Assembly (NCBI GenBank): GCA_015680905.1
Contig: CM027381.1
Location: 16,221,501 to 16,285,500 of the forward strand
Source: Coptis chinensis
Lineage: Eukaryota; Streptophyta; Magnoliopsida; Ranunculales; Ranunculaceae
Direction: 5' to 3'
Length of the DNA: 64,000 nt
Part shown: positions 46,391-57,712 of the stretch, piece after piece
Position numbering within the stretch: the stretch's first letter is position 1
Layout of the letters: each line of letters opens with the position of its first letter
The notes under the pieces: generated by a model
Database searches by the model: none
What the model was told of the DNA's origin: nothing
The model's input: the letters and a program-made list of their open reading frames with translations, nothing else
Translations under genes and position numbers: made by a program

Positions 46391-47061
46391 ATCTTAGTTG
46401 CCTTTAGCATTGTTTTTTTAGAATTGTTAATTTTCCAAAGTCCCATAACCCACCCACCCTTGTTTGATTCTCATTGTGGTTGTCTGTTTCAGCACTAAAA
46501 TTTTTCTCGAAAAAAGTACTTTCGAAGCCGGCAAGCCACCAAATTGAGCAAAATTGAGCCACAAACCCAAACGCTTGAATTCCATCTTTTGGCCGAGCGA
46601 CTGCGCTTTTGCCAAGGCAAAACACGAGCGCACCCCTCACCCACACGCCTGGAATTCCACTTTTTGCTTGAGCGCGACCTGTGCCCTACCAAGGCTAACT
46701 TGGAGCGTGACCTGCGCCCACACGCCTGGAACTCCAGCTTGACCTGAGCGCGACCGCGCCCTCTGCTGAAACTGCCCGATTTCCACAGGTTTGTTTCAAA
46801 CTTCCATTTCTTCAAAGTTATTCAGTGTTTCTAACATTATACAAACACTGAGATCACGTATACAAGACGTTATTCAAACGCATAGCAAGGAGGCATTCAG
46901 GTACTCCTTCTTCCACTCTTTGCCTCTTCTGTCAGAGGAGTTTAATTCTAGTATAATCAGGCTTCTTTTTCGTAAACGTCAACACACATGCCTATCTAGA
47001 AATTTATAGTTAGAGTTTCGTTTGCATATTAATTATCTTATAATATATTTTTAAAACCAAT
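46391..47061 (+). other. 5' leader of element B with GC-rich repeats
   Basis: Non-coding leader between the primer site and ORF1. From 46572 to 46770 it carries about five imperfect units with GAGCGC-xxC-TGCGCCC and cacgcctggaxttccac, at 30-50-bp spacing. Open frames in several phases across the GC-rich part are by-products of its composition. Confidence 0.6.
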
Positions 47062-48624
47062 ATGGCATATCAATATGTAGACGAACAATCATGTGATTAT
47101 TATGTAAACCCTTCACCATGTTCATGCTGCGGTAGTCCTTACCATTGGGCTTCTCGTTGCCCATTATACCAAGAGTTTGGACCTACTATAGAATATAATA
47201 ATAATTATGAGCCTCAATTTTCAAATTTTCATAGTAACCAATACAATCAAGAGTTTTCTAGTCATCCAAACTATATATGGAGTCAACCTAACCCAGCACA
47301 GTACGAAATCAACCAGAGTTACTCAAACGCCAATAACTATGACTATCAAACACCGTACCAACTAGAACCACACCACCAAGCTTCCCCTCCGCTAACAACA
47401 TTTGATAAAATAATGGCCCAAAACAAAATAATACTTCATAACCTAGAACAGACAAGATTGATGCTAACCTTACCTACGCCAGACCTTTCTACCATGCCAG
47501 AAATCACCCACCAATCTAGCTCGCCACCCTTCCCAGACCAAATTTCCCAACAAATAGCCAACAATGGAAAAACGTTTAGAGAACAAAATGCAGAAACCCA
47601 GACTATGCTTCAGAATCTAGCCGAAATGATTTCCATGATCCCCTCACCTAACACAGAACTTTCAACCTTGCCAGAGATCGACACACAAGATGAACCATTA
47701 CCTTCCCATGACCCTCCCATTAACCATTATATTAACTCCATACACAACCTGGATAAGGAAATTCTTGAAGACGACTCTGTAGGACATGTTTCGGATGACC
47801 ATGATGCCATTGAGGAAACTTATATTGTTTTAGAGAATGAGAGTGAGGAAATAGAAATCAACAATTCTAATCTAAGGCATGAACAAGGTAATGTGTAGGA
47901 ATTAAAGGAAGTAACATCTTTAGAGCAATGTGAATCTAAATTTAGTTTGGCAGCTGAGGAAATAACAATGGAAAACATAGATGAAATTCTTAAAGATAAA
48001 GCCACAAACCAGAACTTTATGGATTCAACTAAGCTAGATGAAGACTTCAATGATTTTTTAAGAGCGTGTGAGGATCCACCAACTGATGAACCACCAACCA
48101 CCCACCATCCACTTGAGTTACCACCTCCTAAAATCCAACCATCTATCACAACTAAACCATCAATTCACCCACCATTTCAGAGGAACCTCGAATTTGCACT
48201 TGAGCCTATTGCCTCAGTAGACACTCTATAATGTTTCAACCCTCACGGTGAAGAGTGTTTGCCTAGCACACAATCCCATGAGTACATCATTCCTGTAGTT
48301 GAGAGCCAAGCTTTGACCGAGTGTAGAGAGAAACCTACTTTGTCTTATTTTTCCTCATCCAAGTCTCATGAAAGACATCAGGATCCATACTTCATTACTT
48401 TCTCACCTAAAGTATTGCTAATTCATCTTTTGGGTCATTCCAACTTTTTAACGCTGCTACAACATGATGGTTTGCATATGTTCTTTGATGGGTTGCATAA
48501 GTTTTCTTTCATTCTTCTACATGATTGCTTCCAATTCTACAACTTTATTATGTTTGGAGGTGCATTTAGTATAATGTTTTTATGGCTAGACCCCCAACTC
48601 TTTCAACTATTAGTTTATAGTTGA
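47062..48624 (+). pseudogene. Element B ORF1: Gag-related zinc-knuckle protein with two stops
   Basis: ATG at 47062. A CCHC knuckle CSCCGSPYHWASRC (C-x2-C-x4-H-x4-C) lies at residues 21-34, followed by a long N/Q/Y/P-rich stretch, an acidic part, and a stop TAG at 47896. The frame stays open afterward (P/T-rich, P-P-T-D-E-P-P-T-T) to a second stop near 48229, then open again to 48624. The tail is strongly hydrophobic (F-S-F-I-L-L-H-D-C-F, then L-F-Q-L-L-V-Y-S). The knuckle plus low-complexity linker match the C-terminal half of Athila Gag; the capsid half is missing. The hydrophobic end could be a membrane segment (inference). It has no protease or RT after it. Confidence 0.6.
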
Positions 48625-48680
48625 CCACACATCATCTATTTTGTGCCACCCCAGTTCTTGTTTGTTTGGGGCTGTGCACC

Positions 48681-48744
48681 GTCTAGGGGAATCTGACGTA
48701 AAATGACCCCACATTAAGTCTACGGGAATCTGACTTTAAAAGAC
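48681..48744 (+). repeat. Pair of ~27-nt motifs with an ATCTGAC core (element B copy)
   Basis: 48681-48707 and 48718-48744: each begins GTCTA, has G-G-G-A-ATCTGAC and ends (A)AxGAC. Same order (GTAAA version, then TTTAAA version) as the pair in element C read on its coding strand. Confidence 0.6.
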
Positions 48745-49469
48745 CCACGTTTTAAAACAAATTTTCAAAAACCTGTTTTCAAAAATTTGTTTCGGGGGGG
48801 TGTTTGGTTTTTCCATTCTTGATCACTCAAATTCCTATTCTTATCCCTTCCTCATCTCGTAGATAGATTTCTTGTTGTTTGTTGTGTTGATGTTGTTTTT
48901 TTATTGTTTTTATTAGTTCGGATGTTAAGTTTTTGAATTCAGTAGTTAAATTTTGAATTCGGTAGTTAATTGTATTTGAATTTGAATTTGAATTTAATTT
49001 GGTTCATTTCAAATTGTGCGTTGATTTTATTCTTAATCCCACATTCTCGAATTGTTTGGGGGTGGTATTATTTAGTCTAGCATGATTTTTATATGATCCA
49101 AAATTTATTAGATAATTTTGCGATGATTGTTGGGGATGTTGCTGATATGGGCATGCCTATGATTAGATGTTGTGGTAGGATGAAATCTAAAATAATTTAG
49201 AAGTTACTATTCTAAATTCAATCTAAAAGATATTAGGGTTGTTTTAGAATCAAGAATATGAGTTGTTTCCGTTTTCGATTTTGGAAATTTTATTATTTCC
49301 GGAAATTGCCTTAAAGCTTTTTGGCAAATTCCCGATTCAGTTTAGCAATTTAAAACCTATAAAAACTGCATTCATTCTACACTCACAACCCTAACTACAT
49401 CTCACATTCATCTCTCACATTTCATTCCCACTTTACCTTATTTTTCCTTCGCACTTCGGCATAATAGCT

Positions 49470-49735
49470 CCCCGAGCACACTTGTGCCCCCAGAAGCCAC
49501 CTCGCCTAAACACCTGTCAAAGAAATTCTACCCCGAAAGGCGACTGCTCTCCAGCCCAAAACTGAAATACCACCTGTACCCCAAAACACTGGAATTCCAG
49601 TTTTCATCCGAGTGCAACCCGTGCCCATCCCAAAGCTAAAAGTGAGTGCACCTCATGCGCCAAGTGCCTAGAACTCGAAATTCAACAAAGCGCAACCCGC
49701 GCCCATCCCAGGCATACCTTGAAGCACCTGGCATA
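49470..49735 (+). repeat. GC-rich degenerate repeat before ORF2 of element B
   Basis: Several diverged units such as gagcgcaacccgcgcccatc and gagtgcaacccgtgcccatc with interspersed ctggaattccag, matching those at 46572-46770 and in element A at 9200-9335. Confidence 0.6.
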
Positions 49736-49818
49736 CGACCCCAATGGGCACCAAAAATTTCCAGTTTTCTGAGGGTTGTTCCAGGATAGTTGCAGCTGTT
49801 CTAGAGAGTAGTTTTGTG

Positions 49819-50736
49819 ATGACTTCTCCTATAGTAATACCGGAGCAGTCTTTCGAACACTTGTTGGGAAGCGAGTCTTATGGACATTGGTTCCGCGAGA
49901 GGATCATGCAGTTCGGATGGAGGCATCTTCTGGTAAGTGAAGATGACTTGTATTCACCTAAGCTTACTGAATTTTTTTACAATAATGTTAAGTTCTATTG
50001 TAACCAGGATGGAGAACAAGAATTCTCCGTCACGGTTGATGACACACCCCTAGAATTCAATAAGTATGTGGTAGCATTAGTTTTGGGAATACCATATACG
50101 ATCCTATTCACACGTGAGGATATATGACCGATAATTCATACCTCTATGACTATACATATTTCCATGAGTATTATGGGGAAGGGTATTTCAGATAATGGAC
50201 CAAGGTGTTACAACATAGCCCTTGGTAGCCTGTCCCTAAATGTAGGCACCACCATGTTATTCATCCTGATGAATATTCTAGGAGAGTGGCAGTTTACTTC
50301 TGCAAATAGTACCGCTGGTGACGTTTTTCTTGCTTTAGCTGAAGGACGTCACCGATATGACATTCCCCGAGTATTAGTGGCTAGTCTTAAGAGAGCCCAA
50401 AGCATGCAACATAAGTATCTTTTTATGCCTGTTTTGGTTTGCCGCATTATGCTCAGTTGTCTACCTGAATTATGTACCCAATTCACGGATTGGAAAAGGG
50501 TTGAAGTAATGAGACCCGCCAATTGGGTGGTTCGCTCATTTCGAGTAATGATTTGGCCAGGATGGCAGGTGCAAGCTCATTTGGTTGCTCCTTACACCCC
50601 ATCAGACATAGTAACACTAGATAGGTTAGCACAAGTTGATGACACACGGCGGCAGGCTTGGCAAGTTATCATGGTATGGCAGGATGCGAAGGAACCTCAT
50701 CTCTTTGAAGAGGGAAATGAGGAGGACAATGTTTAA
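49819..50736 (+). pseudogene. Element B ORF2: putative plant transposon protein, nearly intact
   Basis: ATG at 49819 (M-T-S-P-I-V-I-P-E-Q). N-terminal part: W-F-R-E-R, then Y-S-P-K-L-T-E-F-F-Y-N-N, then F-N-K-Y-V-V-A-L-V-L-G-I-P, then a stop at 50125-50127. A neighbouring frame carries the missing link (D-N-S-Y-L-Y-D-Y-T-Y-F-H-E-Y-Y, about 50130-50175). After it the second part runs from C-Y-N-I-A-L-G-S-L through N-S-T-A-G-D-V-F-L-A-L-A, P-V-L-V-C-R-I-M-L and A-P-Y-T-P-S-D to an acidic end at 50736. So two compensating frame changes within ~60 bp broke a protein of about 305 residues. The element A copy (9413-10312) is colinear. It resembles the putative plant transposon protein family; activity unknown. 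Confidence 0.65.
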
Positions 50737-51756
50737 AAGGGAGTGCAGGTAAGTATTAGTTTCAGTTAGTGTCTGTTTATGTCCCAATCAAATTTGTTTC
50801 TCATTAACCCCATTACAGGTGGAACTCTTATAGAGTTGCATCAGTTTTCTTTTCTATATTAGTATGTTATAACCTTGTTTTGCAGATGTTCTGGAATTTC
50901 ACGCGTTTCAATGGTATTTTCCTACTCTCTTTATTTAAAATACTTTGAGGACAAAGCCTGCTTCTTCTTGTTTGGGGGCATAGAAACACGTGTAATTAAA
51001 GCATCTATTAGGATATATATATATATGTATAATATGCACTTGTTTTCTAGCTAAAAAATTCAAAAATTTTAAAAATATAAATAAAAAGTATGCTATACAC
51101 TTAGGAATATTGGTATTGTTTTCTTTCTCTATGCTCTCAATAATCTAGAAGTCTAACGTAGCTTTTGCATTAGAATAGTTTTTAGAAACTTGGACTAATA
51201 TGTAGGTAATGATTCTTGCATCTATCTATAAATATGTTACATGAGTATCTATGATTGTTGGCAGTAAGTTTCTAAAATCTAGGCTGGAGTACTTATTCTA
51301 CAAATCCTGTGAGAATATAGCCTAAAGCCTTATATGAGTGAACATTTGAGAAATGACACAAGGGAGAAGTAAAATCCGGATAGAGAAATCACACGTCCAC
51401 TTGCTTGATTACTATACCATATCCTAAGCGAGAATTTAGGCCCTATTTGGATTGATATAGCCAGAAATTCAAACCTATAAATTATTTTCTGCTAGTCGCC
51501 CCTCTGAGCCTTTCTTTAGCCTTTCATTAACCGCAAATCCTTTATCCTGTTAAAAAACAAAACAAAATTAAAAAAATCAACCTACCCATTCTTTGAATGG
51601 GTCTGAGAATAGAGATGAAGAATAGAAAAGAGAAGAACCTTTGAAATCAAGAATTCGTTAGTCGCTTCAAAAGTAAGTTTCCATCCAAATAAAAGGAAAT
51701 AAAGAGTTAGAACTCCAAAAATAGAATCAATGAGTCAAAAGCCAAAGAAAGAAAAA

Positions 51757-51838
<82 letters not shown>

Positions 51839-52545
51839 ATAAGGTTCTCTAGTTACATAATATGAAGACTCTATTATCTCAGACTTGTCCTCTTGAATAT
51901 CCATTTCTTTCCTTTTTAAACCATCTCCTAATCCCTGCAACACCTAATAAAGACCTCTAGCTCAATTAGGAATAGATTAGTGTGATAGTAAGTGGCAGAT
52001 GTGTTTAATCGACTCTGGCTTCCTTGTGTGTCATAGAGATTGTAAGGTAAAGTGTGCCCACTGCACACTGGAGTAACGAAACTTGAGCGGAAAAATCAGA
52101 GTGGTTTTTGTCTTGACATTTATGTGAGGACCTACTTAAGGACACTAGTCCGAGTTTTCATAAACGGACCTGCTAGTTCATCTCATAGTATTACTCATTG
52201 TATATATGTTTATTCATAGATGATAGATTATTATGCATATATTAGCTTAGGTTTCGACTTGATTATTCTGTATTCATTGCTAGTGAGATGTATAAATAAT
52301 TGAGACATAGATAAAGGAAACAATAGTTATTTCGAAGTCGCTGTAGTATAGATGAAGTTTGTGAGTACCTTCACTGGAAAACTCTCACGAGGCTATAACT
52401 CGTCCACTAGGGAATTCCTAGTGGTTTAAGGCCTTGTTGTATATGGTCAATGCAATCGCACTCGGCGAAATCGAGATTAGTTAGAACTCTATTTTTGGTT
52501 ACTTATGCTAATTTCTCATATTTGCTTGAGGACAAGCAAAATGCT
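50737..52545 (+). other. 3' non-coding region of element B
   Basis: Colinear with element A 10313-12860 minus the CACTA insertion there. It holds a polypurine-like module (50941-50990: TTTGAGGACAAAGCC then CTTGTTTGGGGGC), a TA microsatellite and A-rich tracts. No gene seen. Confidence 0.6.
51765..51832. repeat. (TA)n microsatellite
   Basis: AT run of about 68 bases preceded by an A-run, inside the element B 3' region. It is absent from element A at the same place, so it expanded after they diverged or was lost in A. Confidence 0.95.
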
Positions 52546-52559
52546 GTTTGGGGGTGGTT
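52546..52559 (+). promoter_or_regulatory. Polypurine tract of element B
   Basis: GTTTGGGGGTGGTT directly before the 3' LTR; identical to that of element A. Confidence 0.85.
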
Positions 52560-54072
52560 TGATAAGATCCAAAAACTGTAGTTTTAACCCTTTAATAATA
52601 ATACTTTTAGACCAATTATGCGAGTAATAAATAAGAGTTAATGTTAATTACGTGCTTTTATTTATTTCAGGCATGTAACTCAATTATGTGCAGAAATGTG
52701 CCACTTTGGCGATATAAAGGAGCAAAGGGTTGGTTGCTAAGAAGTTCTGTGATAAAGGCCAAGATTCAAGGAGACAAAGCCTTTATAAATTCCGGTCAAA
52801 AGCTGAAAAGTCAACACGGGCAGAAACAATGCACAAGTCAGCAGAACTTCTGTAGACCATATCTTTGGACTCATGCCTTGGATTTGGGCCTACCTTACGT
52901 CAAAACGACTGGCTCAGAAAGAGCTTTCCAATGGTCCAAGCTTTGGCCCAATCAGAGGAGCAGAAGTGGACGAAAAGTCTACTGAAGTCAAAGTCAGCTG
53001 AAACAGGCTCTGTGGACTGAAGAAATTGGGCTTTGAGCTCGATTTTCCGGCCCAAAACATTGTTCCTCAGCCCATGCATGAAATTGTGGATCTAGTCTCC
53101 TCCTTTACATAAAACAAGACTTAGCTCTTAAGAAAAGGAGTTAGATAGCTTAGAATAAAAAGTATCCATTAGAATAACTTGTAGATCTAGTTTTTTGAAT
53201 TTCAATTAGTAATTAATTAGTTTCATTCCTTGTTTTAAATTAATTATTTGAATCATTATTCTTCATTCATTAGATAAATAAAATAGTAGTTCTTGTTAAT
53301 TTCAATTTTGTCATTTAAATTTGTTTAGATCTAATTTCAATTATTGTTTGTTATTCATTTCCTAGTTATTAATTTGGATTTCAATTCTTGAGTAGTTAAA
53401 TTAGTAAAGTTCAAATACTTATATTATGTCTATTTTTAATTTAATTGGAAATGATAGTTTGATGAATCAAAGCTAAACCTCCATTAGAGGGATTTGGTGA
53501 AGCCTTGATGAAAACTTGATTGTGTAGTGTAGAATCGTTGTAATAGTCTATTCCACTCTAGAAGGAAGTTAATTCGCCATGAGAATAGGTGGACTTCCTC
53601 ACATGCTAGTTATGAATTGGTAGAAATGTCATGTATAATTAGGGATTAGAACGACCACTTCTTACCGTGAGAACGTGAGAACGTAAGAATTGGATTACAA
53701 CCATCTATGCTAGTCTCTTAAGTTGGATTCGAGGTGGATTCAATTCCCCCCTAATTCTTATTCTAGATTCAAACCTTAGTATTCCATAGCATTTCATAGT
53801 CGAGTTATTCATATCTTGTTAGTTAAATTTGCATCGTAGTATAATTCGTAATTCTCTCATTAACTTTGGTAGGATTGATAGTCGTAGGAAACTTGAATGC
53901 TAAAGAACTAGGAGTGGAACGAATCTTCTATTCCATTTCTACTTCAATAGATTCGAGAGTAGAAAACAAATATCTTTGGTAAGTCTAGTATAAGCCACAG
54001 TTTGTAGTTTTACTTTCATTTAGAGTTTCATCGCTTTATTCATTAGTAAAACTATCTTTTTTACGATTATTA
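52560..54072 (+). repeat. 3' LTR of element B
   Basis: TGATAAGATCC to CGATTATTA (the final CA is changed to TA), 1513 bp, followed by GGTCC. Confidence 0.9.
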
Positions 54073-54077
54073 GGTCC

Positions 54078-55030
54078 CGTCCATCTAGATCTCAACTTTC
54101 CAGGGAAAATTTCTAGACGAGAGTTGTAGCCCAAAACCTTCTGTCCAGGTTCAAATTCTCTCTTCAGAATTCTTCTATCATGTAATGCTTTAGTCTTATC
54201 CTTGTAAATCCTTGACTTATCATAAGCATCTCTTCTCAATTTCTCTAATTCACTGATCTGAAGCTTCCTCCTGCTTGATCTAGGCTGAAATTCATCTCTT
54301 TCACTGCCCAGTAGGCTTTATGTTCTAACTCAACAGGTAGATGACACGCCTTTCCATATACCAAGCGATAGGGTGACATCCCTATGGGTGTTCTGAATGT
54401 TGTTCTGTATGCCCATAGTGCATCTTGGAGTCTAAGAGACCGGTCTTTCCTAGAAGGATTAACTGTCTTCTCCAGAATGCTCTTGATTTCCCTATTTAAA
54501 ACTTCTGCTTTACCATTAGTCTGAGGATGATATGGTAAAGCTAGTTTGTGAATTACTCCATACTTTGCCATAAGATTTCCAAATATACGGTTACAGAAGT
54601 GAGAACCGTTATCACTGATGTTGGCTCTCAGTGTTCCAAATCTTGGTAGAATGTTCTTCTTCAGAAAGTCCATGACGACTTTATGATCGGCGGTCTTTGT
54701 AGGAACTACTTCAATCCACTTTGGAACATAGTCCACAGCCAGTAGAATGTAGGTGTAACCAAAAGAAAGCGGAAATGGTCCAATGAAGTCTATACCCCAT
54801 ACATCAAAGATTTCTGATATAAGGATCGGTTGTTGAGGCCACTCGAATCTTTTCGAGGTCTTACCCAAAAATTGGCATCTCGAACATGCTTTGCAATAAA
54901 CATTTGCATCTTTAAAAATAGTAGGCCAATAGAATCCGGCTTGTAATACCTTGTCTACAGTATGTTGCGGGCCAAAGTATCCTCCGCAAGGCTGATCGTG
55001 ACAGAAAGATAGAATGGATTCCTATTCCGA
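54078..55030 (-). pseudogene. pol: Element C integrase (zinc finger and catalytic core)
   Basis: Minus strand: H-H-C-C region ([15 protein letters not shown] and C-K-A-C-S-R-C-Q) at about 55000-54880. The core has [15 protein letters not shown] and V-L-N-R-E-I (the three acidic positions are present), then W-A-Y-R-T-T. A frame break occurs near 54245, then [13 protein letters not shown] and [10 protein letters not shown], typical of the Athila integrase end. It is cut by element B at 54077 and completed at 44559-44865. Stops near 55020 separate it from RNase H. Confidence 0.9.
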
Positions 55031-55045
55031 TTCTGGGATGCATCT

Positions 55046-56563
55046 TCAAATAATCTGATCTGAACACTTCTTGAATAAGTATGGATCATCCCAAAAATAA
55101 TATCTGGCCTTTGAGTAGAATAAATCTTTTTCTTGCTTGCTCCAATGCAATGGTACCTTGTCGGTCACAAGATAGTTTGCGATGTGACCGTACCATGGTA
55201 CTTCTGATATACTGAACAAGTGTTCATCAGGAAAAGTCTCACAGATTTGTAAGTTGTCTTTCGCATTCTCCACTAGCAATCTAGAAAGGTGATCAGCAAT
55301 GACATTCTCTGTTCCTTTCTTATCATGTATCTCCAAATCAAATTCTTGTAAAAATAGTATCCATCGGATCAACTTAGGCTTGGCATCCTGCTTAGCGAGT
55401 AAATGATGCAAGGCAGCATGGTCAGTATAGACAATAACCTTTGAACCTATCAAATATTGTCAGAATTTGTCGAGAGAATAGACGACGGCTAAGAGTTCAT
55501 TCTCAGTGGTAGAATAATTAATCTGAGCTCCATTTAGAGTCTTGCTAGCATAATAGATCGCGTACGGCACTTTCTTATCTCTTTGTCCTAGAACGGCTCC
55601 TATAGCATAATCAGATGCATCACACATGATCTCAAATGGCTGGCTCCAATCGGGCGCACGAATGATTGGTGCTGAAATGAGTGCTTTCTTTAACTTCAAA
55701 AAAGCTTCGACACATGAGGTATCAAAATCAAAGACAATATCTTTCCCTAACAAATGTGACAGCGGTCTTGCAATTCTGCTAAAATCCTTGATAAATCGAC
55801 TGTAAAATCCCGCGTGACCTAGGAAGGCACGGATATCTTTTACAGTTCTCAGTTTTGGTAGATCCTTTAAAATATTAACCTTTACTTGATCTACTAGAAT
55901 TCCTTCCTTTGAAACTTGGTGTCCCAACACTATCCCTTCCTTTACCATAAAGTGACATTTTTCCCAGCTCAAAACTAAGTTGGTATCGCAACAACGTTTA
56001 AGGACTAAGGAGAGATGGTGTAGGAAATCCTCAAAAGATGATCCAAAAACTGGAAAATTGTCCATAAAAACTTCCATGTATTTCTCCACCATGTCATCAA
56101 AAATACTCATCATGCATCGTTGAAAAGTGGTCGGTGCATTGCATAGACCAAAAGGCATACGACGGTAGGCGAATATTCCGAACGGACATGTGAATGTGGT
56201 CTTCTCTTGGTCCTCAGGGTGAATATGGATTTGAAAATATCCTGAGTAACCATCAAGAAAGTAGTAGTAAGTTTGTCCAGCTAATCTTTATAACATCTTA
56301 TCGATGAATGGTAATAGAAAATGGTTTTTCCTTGATGCGCTATTCAGCTTCCTGTAATCGATGCAAACCCTCCATCCAGTCTAAATCCTGGTTGGAATCA
56401 ACTCATTGTTCTCGTTCTGGATCAATGTGGTTCCAGACTTATTCGGCACAACTTGAACTGGACTAACCCATTGACTATCAGAAATAGGGTAGATAATACT
56501 GGCTTCAAGGAGTTTGACGACCTCTTCTCTAACTACTTCCTTCATCTTCGGATTAAGCCTCCT
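55046..56563 (-). pseudogene. pol: Element C reverse transcriptase and RNase H
   Basis: Minus strand: W-R-V-C-I-D-Y-R-K-L-N at about 56370, with stops near 56385 and 56290, then M-P-F-G-L-C-N-A-P-T-T-F-Q-R at 56158. The catalytic box reads F-M-D-N-F where F-M-D-D-F is required. V-L-G-H-Q-V-S and F-L-G-H-A-G-F-Y-S-R-F-I-K-D-F-S follow (Athila pattern). The RNase H has M-C-D-A-S-D-Y-A-I-G-A-V and Y-T-D-H-A-A-L, with a stop near 55458 between them. Dead by both stops and active-site change. Confidence 0.9.
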
Positions 56564-57712
56564 CTATGGTTGCTTAGAAGTCTTGGAATCCTCTTCCAAA
56601 TAAATCCTATGTTGAACAATCATAGGACTGATCCCCTTGATATCATCAATTGTCCAACCTATAGCTAACTTATATTCTTTTAAAAGTGCTATTAACCTGG
56701 ATTCCTGCTCCTCAGTCAAATCTGATACAATGACTACTGGGTAGGTTCCCAAATCTCCCAAGAAAACATACTTGAGTGTAGACAGCAAAGGTTTCAATTC
56801 TAACTTAGGCGGCTCCTTTTTAAGCTCTTTAGATGGTTCATCAGGCATAGGCGATTCAAACTTTTCTTTGAACTTGCTGTCATCCATGACAGGTGATGAA
56901 TCCAAAATCACATTGATTGCCTCGACACTAAGTTCCTCACAATCTGAGTCTGTCAGAGCTTTCAACAACTCGTCAGTAGGATATGAATGAGTCAGATAAT
57001 CTTGTGCTAACGCTTCAATCATGCATACCTCGTTCACATCATACACCTCCTGTGGTTGCTGTAACATATGGAAAACATTGGTCTCGACTCTCATATTACC
57101 AAAGGATAACGTCATATTACCATTTCGACAGTTGATGAGTGCATTTGCAGTGGCCAAGAATGGTCTGCCTAAAATGATTGGTATCTGCTTACCAGATGTA
57201 GGTTCTATGTCGAGTACTATGAAATCAACCGGATAATAGAAATCTTTGATCTTGACTATGACGTCTTCAATGATTCCTCTAGGTATCTTCACTGATCTAT
57301 CTGCCAACTGTAAAGTAACATCAGTCAGTTTTAGATCCTTCAAGCCCAACTTCTCGTAGATGAAATATGGTAGAAGATTCACACTGGAACCCAAATCTAA
57401 TAAAGCTTGCTCCTCCAAAGAATCTCCAATTCTGCATGTAACAGTTAGACTTCTAGGATCTTTCAGTTTCACAACCGCTAGATTCTGTAGGTACAATGAA
57501 CATCTTTGAGCGATAAAAGCTTTTTTCGGAATGTTGGTTTTCTTCTTCACTAGATCTTTCACGAATTTGGCATACGAGGGAACTTGCTTGATGGCGGTCA
57601 GAAATGGGATATTAATATGCAAATTCTGAAATACATCGCAAATCTCCTTATACTGGTCATCCTTTCTGGTATTCACTAATTTTGAAGGAAACGGTGCTGG
57701 TGGATTTTTCAA
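56564..57712 (-). pseudogene. pol: Element C protease region of pol
   Basis: Minus strand: an upstream block (F-L-T-A-I-K-Q-V-P-S-Y-A-K-F-V-K-D-L), then the protease active site L-L-D-L-G-S-S-V-N-L-L-P at about 57400 and I-P-I-I-L-G-R-P-F-L-A-T-A-N-A-L near 57150. An acidic linker then leads into RT and ends at a stop at 56564 (D-S-K-T-S-K-Q-P-stop). The 382-residue frame is open throughout and is the best-preserved piece of the element. It lies one frame off the gag end at about 57715, so a frameshift or decay separates them. Confidence 0.9.

Larger units (their letters stand above)
48625..49818 (+). other. Spacer between the two reading frames of element B
   Basis: Non-coding. It contains the hairpin pair (48681-48744), a G-run (GTTTCGGGGGGGTG near 48788), a polypurine-like GTTTGGGGGTGGT at 49054-49066 and a second GC-rich repeat block (49470-49735). 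Confidence 0.55.
44871..54072 (+). mobile_element. Element B: pol-less Athila-related LTR retrotransposon (9.2 kb)
   Basis: Complete insertion with two LTRs (about 1.5 kb each), primer-binding site, two protein frames, polypurine tract and target duplication GGTCA/GGTCC (44866-44870, 54073-54077). The undisturbed integrase sequence predicts GGTCC, so the left copy has one later change. No protease, reverse transcriptase or integrase is present in 46391-52545, so this is a non-autonomous element that nevertheless codes for proteins. LTR, polypurine tract and 3' region are homologous to element A and related to C. Confidence 0.88.

Noticed and set aside
46544-46815. Overlapping frames in several phases in the GC-rich leader of element B
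   Set aside because: Open because of GC-rich repeats; no start context, no similarity, upstream of a clear ATG at 47062.
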